Positions 1 through 5,400 of a stretch of 5,400 bases of DNA are shown here, piece after piece (within the stretch, counting starts at the first letter, position 1; every line of letters begins with the position of its first letter). A program made the translations under genes and the position numbers. Origin of the DNA: Kiritimatiellia bacterium (GTDB lineage Bacteria; Verrucomicrobiota; Kiritimatiellia; JAAZAB01). Below the pieces are notes generated by a model. That model did not search any database, had not been told where the DNA came from, and saw only the letters and a list, made by a program, of their open reading frames with translations. The stretch spans positions 1-5,400 of the forward strand of contig JAGYMT010000155.1 in NCBI GenBank assembly GCA_018400335.1. The letters are read 5' to 3'.

Positions 1-90
1 CGGCACGGTCTTTCCCTGAGCCAACCCAACCTCAGCCTCGCGGAGCTTCCCAATGATCTGCTCCGCAGTGAACTTCTTTCCTCGTGGCAT
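1..90 (-). CDS. IS3-family transposase OrfA, N-terminal 30 residues (partial)
   Basis: The minus strand from ATG at 90-88 gives 30 uninterrupted codons to the window edge, starting MPRGKKFTAEQIIGKLREAE and continuing VGLAQGKTVP. This is the characteristic start of IS3-family OrfA (Tnp-1, HTH_Tnp_1-like), a small helix-turn-helix protein. In these elements OrfA is joined to the DDE catalytic OrfB by programmed frameshifting and binds the element's inverted repeats. Only the beginning of the helix-turn-helix is visible. The start is chosen because a good Shine-Dalgarno (minus-strand AGGGAGGG, around 97-104) lies a suitable distance upstream and because family members begin with this MPR/K-rich sequence. 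Whether the downstream part is intact cannot be seen. Confidence 0.85.
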   Translation of the reverse strand, partial: MPRGKKFTAEQIIGKLREAEVGLAQGKTVP

Positions 91-111
91 CTCTTGCCCT
101 CCCTTGATTTA

Positions 112-143
112 CGCCACCAGAGATTCTCTCTCTGAAAGTGGCG
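112..143 (-). repeat. Imperfect hairpin in the IS leader, between the IS end and orfA
   Basis: Plus-strand CGCCAC (112-117) pairs with GTGGCG (138-143). Inside it, AGAGA (119-123) pairs with TCTCT (129-133) around a 5-base loop, and the two stems are separated by an asymmetric internal bulge (1 versus 4 bases). The structure sits within the IS between its outer end and the ribosome binding site of orfA. In some other IS elements (IS10 and IS30 are known cases), structures near the end block translation of transposase from transcripts that read in from outside. The same role here is only an inference. Confidence 0.5.
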
Positions 144-164
144 ACGTTTAAGGGGGGCAGGTCA

Positions 165-527
165 CGGGCGAGCTACCTCTTGATCAGCGTGGCCGCGACG
201 GCAGCGACGCTCGCGATGTTCAATCTGACGGCACCCCTCGAGCCGTGGTTTCGCCAGATCGTGTGCCTGCAGGGCTTTGTGTCGACCCTGTTCTTCGGCT
301 GGCTCGCCGTCTATCTGCCGGCGATTTTTCCGCTCGAGGTGCGGGCGGCCGGCAGCGGCCTGGCCTACAACGCCGGTCGCTTCGTGACCGCGGCCGGCGT
401 GCTCCTGGCCGGCACGCTGTTCACGGCGCTTGGCAGCGATTACTCGCGGGTGGGTTCAGTCTGTAGTCTGATCTATGGGCTCGGCATCGTCGCGATCTGG
501 CTCGTGCCCCGGCAGTCGGCGGCATGA
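165..527 (+). pseudogene. MFS transporter, 3' remnant truncated by the IS
   Basis: This is the last ~121 residues of a major facilitator superfamily transporter, an inner-membrane secondary carrier. About four hydrophobic spans are visible: SYLLISVAATAATLAMF, IVCLQGFVSTLFFGWLAVYL, the stretch following FPLEVRAAGSGLAYNAGRF, and the last one, ending IVAIWLVPRQSAA just before TGA at 525-527. The conserved block PLEVRAAGSGLAYNAGR matches the P-x-x-x-R-x-x-G-x-G-x-x-x-x-x-G-R motif of sugar/organic-acid MFS carriers, including the sialate/lactate-type symporters; the substrate cannot be told. Full-length MFS proteins have about 400 residues and 12 spans, so roughly two thirds are missing. The frame stays open leftward into IS sequence (possible GTG at 138, with stop TGA at 105-107), but no ribosome binding site precedes it. 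The remnant is clearly more GC-rich than the downstream genes. It is almost certainly non-functional. Confidence 0.85.
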
Positions 528-642
528 TCTGCTCCCCGGCCGAACACCGCCATCGATGCCTCAACGCCTCGAAGACTACCATGGTTGGAGGCGGTTGCCT
601 GAGCCAACTCCCCCAGGCTCCCGTGCAGCCCTGATGAGCGGT

Positions 643-658
643 GTGATCGTACGAACAC
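643..658. promoter_or_regulatory. Operator-like palindrome upstream of the DUF1592 gene
   Basis: The 16-base sequence GTGATCGTACGAACAC is a near-perfect inverted repeat: a core TCGTACGA of 8 bases and flanking GTG/CAC, with one mismatched pair. It ends 19 bases before the ATG of the DUF1592 gene and 6 bases before its ribosome binding site, where a repressor or a transcript hairpin could act. An inverted repeat of this quality is expected about twice by chance in a window this size, so only its position makes it notable. No convincing -35/-10 promoter was recognised in 528-677, and that gap otherwise holds no gene that I can support. Confidence 0.25.
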
Positions 659-664
659 CCTGCT

Positions 665-670
665 GGAGGA
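665..670 (+). promoter_or_regulatory. Ribosome binding site of the DUF1592 gene
   Basis: GGAGGA lies 7 bases upstream of the ATG at 678-680. This strong Shine-Dalgarno with ideal spacing fixes the start codon of the cytochrome gene, and the hydrophobic export signal follows directly in the protein. Confidence 0.8.
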
Positions 671-677
671 AGTTTCA

Positions 678-3107
678 ATGAAACGTTCGCAGCACGGTCC
701 GGGTGCTCAGCATGTCCTGGCCTGTTCACTGCTCGTTTGGCTCAATGTCCAGAGCGCTTGCACCTCGACCGAATTGGACTCTGCGATCGAGGCATTCCTT
801 CAGGTGTCGTGCATTCATTGCCATGATGCACATACGGAGACGCCGCTCAATATCAAATCATTGTCGAGCGACCTGACGAGGCCGGGGGCGATGCAACGGT
901 GGACAAACGTGCTTGATCGCATCCGAGCCGGGACGATGCCCCCGGAATCCGAGGAGCGGCCTGATGCCGCAGTCACGAACGCTGTGGCAAACAAGCTCGA
1001 GCGATGGATGCGGGAAGTCAGCCGGTCGCAACAGCAACTCATAGGACGCGTGCCGGCACGGCGGCTGACCAAGCGTGAGTATCAATACACGGTCCAAGAC
1101 TTGTTGGGCATCGAAGGGGATGTGACCGGGTATCTTCCCGACGAGGCGGACGCAGAAAGTTTCGATACGGTTGGCAGCACTCAGCGATTATCTGCGATCC
1201 ACGTGCAGGGGTTTCTGGCAGCGGCCGATGAGGCCTTGAATCGCGCGATCTTGCTCACCGCCAATCCCTATCGTGAGCAGAGTTTCAACTTCAAGAACAG
1301 CGAAAACCTCCGCTACTTTGATGACAAACAGCTCCATGAAGGGGGCAACACCATGCGACGTTTGGACAAAGGCGTCGCGATCTTTGTTGACAATGACTAC
1401 CTCATCAATTCGCGAGCAATGGGCTTGGGTATCGATGTGCCTGGAACGTACCGAATTACGGCAACACTCGAGGCATTCCAGGCGAGGCAGCCGGTCACAT
1501 ACAAGATCATTGCGAAGCGATCGAATGGCGATGCCTGCATCATCAAGGTTGGCGATATCGAGCCCGGCATGTCAGCGGACATTGAGGCCGATATTGTTCT
1601 CGAACCAGGCGACCACTTCTACGTGACCGTGCATAACCGGAATCTGGCAACGGTCTACACGGCCCTCTCGGTGATGGACGTCGCGTACTACATGGGCTCG
1701 GGCTTGGCGATTCGGTCAGTGGGTGTGGCGGGCCCGATTCACGGGCAGTGGCCTCCCAAGAGCACTCGCGATCTGCTCCGGGGGGTTACGCTTGTGACGA
1801 ACACTCGGAGCGGGGCGACGGAAATAAGACTTTCCCAGGAGCCGCTGGAACATGTTCGTGAAATCGTCACAGCGTTTGCTGAGCGTGCCTTTCGGCGTCC
1901 GATAAGCCACGCAGAAGTTGGGTCATTCGTTGCCCTCGCTGAACCGGCGATCAAGGAAGGGCTCCCCTTTGATGAAGTCATCCGAATCCCCTTGAGAGCC
2001 ATTCTGTGTTCACCACAATTTCTCATGCATTCCGGTCAACGAGGGGACTTGGATTCCTTCTCGCTCGCAGCTCGCCTGTCCTATTTTCTGTGGAAGAGTT
2101 CACCCGACGAGGAGCTACTCGATGGAGCCGAACGTGGTGAGCTGACGAGCGACAGGGAATTGACACGACAGGTCAACCGCATGCTGGATGACCGTCGATC
2201 CCGCCGCTTTGTCAACGACTTCGTAGGCCAATGGCTGCGGCTCGACAAAATCAATGCAACGTCGCCCGATGCGAAGCTCTATCCTGAATTCGACGAGCTC
2301 CTTGGAGATGCGATGCCTCAGGAGACTCAACTCTTCATGGCGCACCTCATTCAGGAAAACGCCTCACTCACTCACTTGATTGATTCGAACTATACGTTCT
2401 TGAATCGTCGGCTCGCGGAGCATTACGGTATCGGGAATGTCCGAGGTCTGCACTTTCGCAAGGTGCAGCTCGCCGGCGGCAGTCCCCGCGGCGGTGTCCT
2501 GACACACGCCGCGATCCTGAAGACGACTGCCAACGGGACGGTGACGTCACCCGTCACTCGCGGAAACTTTGTGCTCACGAATCTGCTTGGGACACCACCG
2601 CCGCCGCCACCGCCAGGCATTGGCTCGATTGAGCCAGACACCCGCGGAAAGACGACGATTCGTGAGATTCTTTCCGCGCATCGCGACCACGAGTCCTGCA
2701 ACAGGTGTCACCAGATGATCGACCCGCCTGGATTCGCGCTCGAGTCATTTGATCCCATCGGAGGAATGCGAACAACATATCGATCGAGCGGTCCAGGAGA
2801 GGGCTTGTTCGCCAGGTATTCGTCGGCGAGCTACCACGACGGTCCGCGGGTCGACCCCAGCGGTGAGACTGCCGATGGCCGCACATTCTCGGGCATCACC
2901 GAATTCAAGAGGCTGTTGCTTGAGCAGAAGGAACAAATTGCCCGAAGCTTTGTGTCACACGTGATCGTATATTCAACCGGTGGGGAGATAGAATTCGCGG
3001 ACCGTGAGGTGATCGAAGACATCCTCGAGAAGACGGAAGCAGACAACTATCCCGTGCGGGATCTGATTCATGCCGTTGTCCAGAGCCGGCTGTTTCGTCA
3101 AAAGTAA
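678..3107 (+). CDS. DUF1592-type multidomain c-type cytochrome-like exported protein (planctomycete-type)
   Basis: This 809-residue protein has the domain order of the planctomycete-type DUF1592 family. It starts with a signal sequence (hydrophobic residues about 12-24, likely cleaved near 26-27). A PSCyt1-like cytochrome c region (about 36-112) follows, with heme motif CIHCH at 45-49 and the possible Met ligand in MPP at 87-89. Then come DUF1587 (about 127-188), a beta-rich insert (about 200-345), DUF1595 (about 388-450), DUF1592 (about 458-586), DUF1588 (about 599-702) with a second motif CNRCH at 674-678 followed by DPPGFALESFDPIGG, and DUF1585 (about 730-805). A run of seven prolines (640-646) lies in DUF1588, as is common in this family. 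It is likely a periplasmic or cell-surface diheme protein in electron transfer or oxidation; substrate and reaction are unknown. It starts a two-gene operon, 14 bases ahead of the DUF1552 gene. The reading frame is intact. The domain calls are firm; the function is inference. Confidence 0.93.
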   Translation: MKRSQHGPGAQHVLACSLLVWLNVQSACTSTELDSAIEAFLQVSCIHCHDAHTETPLNIKSLSSDLTRPGAMQRWTNVLDRIRAGTMPPESEERPDAAVTNAVANKLERWMREVSRSQQQLIGRVPARRLTKREYQYTVQDLLGIEGDVTGYLPDEADAESFDTVGSTQRLSAIHVQGFLAAADEALNRAILLTANPYREQSFNFKNSENLRYFDDKQLHEGGNTMRRLDKGVAIFVDNDYLINSRAMGLGIDVPGTYRITATLEAFQARQPVTYKIIAKRSNGDACIIKVGDIEPGMSADIEADIVLEPGDHFYVTVHNRNLATVYTALSVMDVAYYMGSGLAIRSVGVAGPIHGQWPPKSTRDLLRGVTLVTNTRSGATEIRLSQEPLEHVREIVTAFAERAFRRPISHAEVGSFVALAEPAIKEGLPFDEVIRIPLRAILCSPQFLMHSGQRGDLDSFSLAARLSYFLWKSSPDEELLDGAERGELTSDRELTRQVNRMLDDRRSRRFVNDFVGQWLRLDKINATSPDAKLYPEFDELLGDAMPQETQLFMAHLIQENASLTHLIDSNYTFLNRRLAEHYGIGNVRGLHFRKVQLAGGSPRGGVLTHAAILKTTANGTVTSPVTRGNFVLTNLLGTPPPPPPPGIGSIEPDTRGKTTIREILSAHRDHESCNRCHQMIDPPGFALESFDPIGGMRTTYRSSGPGEGLFARYSSASYHDGPRVDPSGETADGRTFSGITEFKRLLLEQKEQIARSFVSHVIVYSTGGEIEFADREVIEDILEKTEADNYPVRDLIHAVVQSRLFRQK

Positions 3108-3121
3108 GCGAGGTCAAGGAT

Positions 3122-4384
3122 ATGCTCCCGTCGCTTCATCGCCGCACGTTCCTGCGGGCCTCCGGGATATCGCTTGCGCTTCCCTTGTTGGAATCGATGA
3201 CCCGGGCATGTGCGTCGAGGCAGGCGACACCGCCCAAGCGTCTGATTTTTATGTGCACAGCACTCGGGCTGCATTCGCCGAATCTTTGGCCAACAACGAC
3301 CGGGAGGAACTACGAGTCAACCCCCTATCTCGAGCTTCTGAAGGATCATCGAGACGACTTCACTCTCTTCAGCGGGCTATCGCACGAGGAGCAAACGGGT
3401 CGGCAGCCGCACGACAGTGAGAACACGTGGTTGACGGCGGCCCGGAATCCGGGGATGGCTGGTTTTCGCAATTCGGTCTCCGTCGACCAGCTTGCAGCCA
3501 ATCACTGCGGTGATTCGACCCGATTCTCATCGGTGACTCTCGGTACAGCGAAAGCACAAAGCCAGTCGTACACCAGCGGTGGCGTCATGATCCCGGCCGA
3601 AATCTCTCCGGCAAGCGTGTTTGCCGGAATGTTTCTGGAAGGCAAGCCAGACGAGGTGCAGCGTCAACAGAGGCTGCTCGGGGAAGGTCGCAGCATCCTG
3701 GATCAGTTGGGCGATGAAACGAAGAAACTCCGCGGGCAAACGAGTGTCACAGACAATCATTTGCTGGAGGACTATTTTGCTTCAGTCCGGCAGGCCGAGA
3801 AAAAGATCGCTGCTGCGCAGGGATGGATGACCAAGCCAAAGCCGACTGTCGATGGAAGTCCGCCGGCCGACATCACGGACGCAGCGGATCTGATCGGGCG
3901 AATCCAGTTATTAATGGACCTTGTCCCACTCATCGTGCAGACCGACTCGTCGCGAGTGATCACAGTGATGGTGCACGACCACTCTGTCGTGCCGAAGGTT
4001 GAAGGGGTTTCGGTCGATCACCACAACCTGTCTCATCATGGGCAGGACCGTTCCAAGATTGAGCAGCTCGAGAAGATCGAGTCAGGTGTCGTTCGATGTT
4101 TCAGCAGTCTGTTGGAGCAAGTCAAACGGCGGGCTGAGTTCGGTGCAAGGTTGCTCGACAATACGACTGTTGTGTTCGGTAGCAATCTCGGCAATGCCAA
4201 CTCGCATGAAGCGAGGAACCTGCCCATCTTCTTGGCCGGTGGTGGCTACGATCATGGTCGATATGTCGACCTACGAAGGGACCACGACCAGCCGCTTTGC
4301 AACCTATTCGTGCGGCTGTTGCAGGACTATGGAATGGAGACCGATGCATTTGGTCAGAGCACCGGTCGACTGACTTGGTCCTGA
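3122..4384 (+). CDS. DUF1552 (HXXSHH motif) Tat-exported protein
   Basis: This is a 420-residue DUF1552-family protein (PF07586). The N-terminus HRRTFLRASG (6-15), followed by hydrophobic ISLALPLLESM, is a twin-arginine signal, so the protein is probably exported folded, possibly with a cofactor. The family hallmark HXXSHH is present as HNLSHH (301-306), preceded by DH and by MVHDHS (283-288), so histidines cluster here and could bind metal or serve catalysis. Further conserved blocks are FGSNLGNANSH (352-362), NLPIFLAGGG (366-375) and PLCNLFVRLLQDYG (391-404). These resemble the arrangement in DUF1501/alkaline-phosphatase-like planctomycete proteins, although that relation is inference. The start ATG has AGG (3111-3113) 8 bases upstream and the signal fits it. 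It lies 14 bases after the DUF1592 stop and is almost certainly cotranscribed with it. This pairing recurs in planctomycete-type genomes. The length is normal and the frame intact. The biochemical role is unknown. Confidence 0.93.
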   Translation: MLPSLHRRTFLRASGISLALPLLESMTRACASRQATPPKRLIFMCTALGLHSPNLWPTTTGRNYESTPYLELLKDHRDDFTLFSGLSHEEQTGRQPHDSENTWLTAARNPGMAGFRNSVSVDQLAANHCGDSTRFSSVTLGTAKAQSQSYTSGGVMIPAEISPASVFAGMFLEGKPDEVQRQQRLLGEGRSILDQLGDETKKLRGQTSVTDNHLLEDYFASVRQAEKKIAAAQGWMTKPKPTVDGSPPADITDAADLIGRIQLLMDLVPLIVQTDSSRVITVMVHDHSVVPKVEGVSVDHHNLSHHGQDRSKIEQLEKIESGVVRCFSSLLEQVKRRAEFGARLLDNTTVVFGSNLGNANSHEARNLPIFLAGGGYDHGRYVDLRRDHDQPLCNLFVRLLQDYGMETDAFGQSTGRLTWS

Positions 4385-4424
4385 GCCGGGCAAAGAAACT
4401 GCGAATGGAGTTGTGGGCTGGCTC
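4383..4424 (+). terminator. Weak possible terminator stem after the DUF1552 gene
   Basis: GAGCCGG (4383-4389, overlapping the stop codon) can pair with CTGGCTC (4418-4424) as seven pairs including one G-U. A smaller AACT/AGTT stem sits inside, and TTCT follows. The loop is long and the T-tract poor, so this is a weak candidate. The spacer between the convergent genes (4385-4441) shows nothing else. Confidence 0.25.
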
Positions 4425-4441
4425 TTCTGGGCGTGTCGGAA

Positions 4442-5400
4442 TTATCGGGGTTGGGGGATGGACGGTTCCTGCCCAGCAGGAGGTTGCTTCGCATCGGGGC
4501 TCCACTCCGGCATGACGTAGGTGTAGGCGTCGTAGCGAAGTTCACTCCAGACCAGCTCGGACCACCAGTTCCCCGCCGCCGAGAAGCTCGACTCCGCCTC
4601 GACCTTATGGCCGGGAAAAAGCGAACGCTCAACGGGCGTGGATTCCACCCGCACACGAATCGCGGAGCGGCCTTCGGTCAATGCCCGCGGCACAAGGAAT
4701 TCGTCGTCCCGGAACCGTCGATTGGAGGTTTGCACATTGTGCAGCGTTTCGCCCAACTCGCTCGGGGGATACGACTGCACGCAGGTATTCGCTCCGGCCA
4801 GATACCAGATTCCCGCTGACTGCCATTCGAACGTGCCATCCGGGCTGTGCGGACCGCTGGCATCGGCGACGAACACCTTCGCACGCTGGTTTGGGTATTG
4901 GTAGTCCAGCTTGCGACGCAACATCACGCCAAAATTCTTCGGTTCAATCTTGAGCGTGAACTCGGAGTAGGTGGTGGTCTTTCGACCGGTGTCCATGTGG
5001 GCAGGAAAAGCGACGAAGAGATTGGCTCCCCGAACCGCTGGAATGTCAGGCTGGGTCAGCGACCGAAATTCCATTGGATAAAGGATTTGGCTCTTCGCGC
5101 CGGTGATATAAAGGTCCGGCCCCAACTCATACCGCGAGGTGATTCTGAAGGGCTGGGAGGCATCCGGTGATACGTAAGCGTGCGCCTGCTCGCTGGCGGC
5201 ATCACCGACATCCAAGACATCGGTCTTGACGAGTGATGCCGCGGGCGCGCCATACCAGTATGTTACTGTCTGGTAGTGCTCGGCGTATTGGTTGATGCCG
5301 CCATGCTCCAGGGCGATGACTGCGTTCTTGCCAAATGGCATCAGGTCGGCAAGCAGAAACCGGTAGGCGGAATGGATCTTGTCTTCGTCATTTTTCGCCA
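4442..5400 (-). CDS. DUF2961 / GH172-like protein, C-terminal 318 residues (start beyond the right edge)
   Basis: The frame is open on the minus strand from the window edge to TAA at 4444-4442. The visible part starts AKNDEDKIHSAYRFLLADLM and continues PFGKNAVIALEHGGIN, then YQTVTYWYG. This is the signature of DUF2961 (PF11175; typically RF-x-x-x-D-P-x-PF ... EHG-x-N ... Y-x-S-V-A-YWY), the family that defines GH172, a double jelly-roll glycoside hydrolase family with known alpha-fructofuranosidases and D-arabinofuranosidases. Glu31 of the visible part (EHGG) is a candidate active-site acid, but I cannot map it to a characterised enzyme. About 270 more residues follow, with RRKLDYQYPNQRAKVFV, GIWYLAGANTC, and FRDDEFLVPRALTEGRSAIRV, then WWSELVWSELRYDAYTYV. 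This is a further C-terminal beta domain as in longer family members, ending in a proline-rich tail. The ATG at 5341-5339 is an internal Met within the conserved motif, not the start. Any signal peptide is outside the window. It is convergent with the operon. Family call firm; substrate unknown. Confidence 0.85.
   Translation of the reverse strand, partial: AKNDEDKIHSAYRFLLADLMPFGKNAVIALEHGGINQYAEHYQTVTYWYGAPAASLVKTDVLDVGDAASEQAHAYVSPDASQPFRITSRYELGPDLYITGAKSQILYPMEFRSLTQPDIPAVRGANLFVAFPAHMDTGRKTTTYSEFTLKIEPKNFGVMLRRKLDYQYPNQRAKVFVADASGPHSPDGTFEWQSAGIWYLAGANTCVQSYPPSELGETLHNVQTSNRRFRDDEFLVPRALTEGRSAIRVRVESTPVERSLFPGHKVEAESSFSAAGNWWSELVWSELRYDAYTYVMPEWSPDAKQPPAGQEPSIPQPR

Larger units (their letters stand above)
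1..164 (-). mobile_element. Left end of an IS3-family insertion sequence (partial, continues off the left edge)
   Basis: The first 164 bases read on the minus strand as the start of an insertion sequence. A candidate terminal sequence, TGACCTGCCCCCCTTAAA, runs inward from position 164 and begins with the 5'-TG usual for IS3-family ends. It is followed by a leader with a hairpin, a purine-rich ribosome binding site and the start of an orfA transposase gene. The homology of the neighbouring MFS gene resumes immediately at 165, which supports the boundary independently. The other end, the orfB gene with the DDE catalytic residues and the target duplication lie outside the window, so completeness cannot be judged. 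The family call rests on the orfA N-terminus; the subgroup is not determined. Confidence 0.8.

Noticed and set aside
138..527. Complete 129-residue membrane protein starting at GTG 138
   Set aside because: The first nine codons lie in or across the IS end, no ribosome binding site precedes the GTG, and the rest matches only the C-terminal third of MFS carriers. It is better read as a truncated remnant.
598..620. Possible terminator hairpin after the MFS remnant (GCCTG/CAGGC or GAGCC/GGCTC)
   Set aside because: The stems are only 5 bp with loops of 10-12 bases, they are mutually exclusive, and no T-tract follows.
2599..2621. CCG/CCA repeat run as a microsatellite or slippage site
   Set aside because: It encodes the seven-proline run usual for DUF1588 domains, and the frame is intact on both sides.
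3070..3420. Plus-strand ORF of 116 codons overlapping the DUF1592/DUF1552 junction
   Set aside because: It lies in another frame over two well-supported genes, with a low-complexity, unrecognisable product.
4433..4819. Plus-strand ORF of 128 codons and other long antisense ORFs over the GH172-like gene
   Set aside because: They show no recognisable domain and lie opposite a gene with clear family motifs, so they are frame shadows typical of GC-rich coding DNA.
4442..5341. ATG at 5341-5339 as the start of the GH172-like gene
   Set aside because: The frame stays open to the window edge, and the upstream residues (DKIHSAYRFLLADL) belong to the same conserved DUF2961 motif, so this Met is internal.

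Overview
The window looks like chromosomal DNA from an environmental bacterium rich in planctomycete-type protein families, most likely Planctomycetota, with Verrucomicrobiota, Acidobacteriota or Myxococcota as alternatives. The assignment rests on a DUF1592-type multidomain cytochrome gene paired with a DUF1552 (HXXSHH) gene, and on a DUF2961/GH172 gene beside them. No rRNA, tRNA or other lineage marker is present, so the phylum is an inference.

Layout. (1) Positions 1-164, minus strand: the left end of an IS3-family insertion sequence, with the first 30 codons of its orfA transposase gene, a ribosome binding site, a hairpin in the leader and an outer end at about 164. (2) Positions 165-527, plus strand: the last ~120 codons of an MFS transporter whose 5' part is missing exactly where the IS ends. 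This is a disrupted gene. (3) Positions 528-677: a short gap with an operator-like palindrome and the ribosome binding site of the next gene. (4) Positions 678-4384, plus strand: a tight two-gene operon. The first gene encodes an 809-residue exported c-type cytochrome-like protein with domains PSCyt1-like/DUF1587/(extra beta domain)/DUF1595/DUF1592/DUF1588/DUF1585 and two CxxCH heme motifs. The second encodes a 420-residue Tat-exported DUF1552 protein. (5) Positions 4385-4441: a short convergent spacer with a weak possible terminator. (6) Positions 4442-5400, minus strand: the C-terminal 318 codons of a DUF2961 (GH172-like) protein running off the right edge.

How they work together. The two operon genes are a recurrent pair in planctomycete-type genomes. 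Both products appear to be exported, one with heme sites and one with a His-rich conserved motif, which fits a periplasmic redox or catabolic role. No member of the pair has a biochemical function that I can name with confidence. The GH172-like protein is probably an extracytoplasmic glycoside hydrolase or related carbohydrate-active protein. It is transcribed convergently, so a shared pathway is possible but not shown. The most concrete event in the window is the IS insertion that beheaded the MFS transporter. The best candidate for undescribed biology is the diheme DUF1592 / DUF1552 pair.
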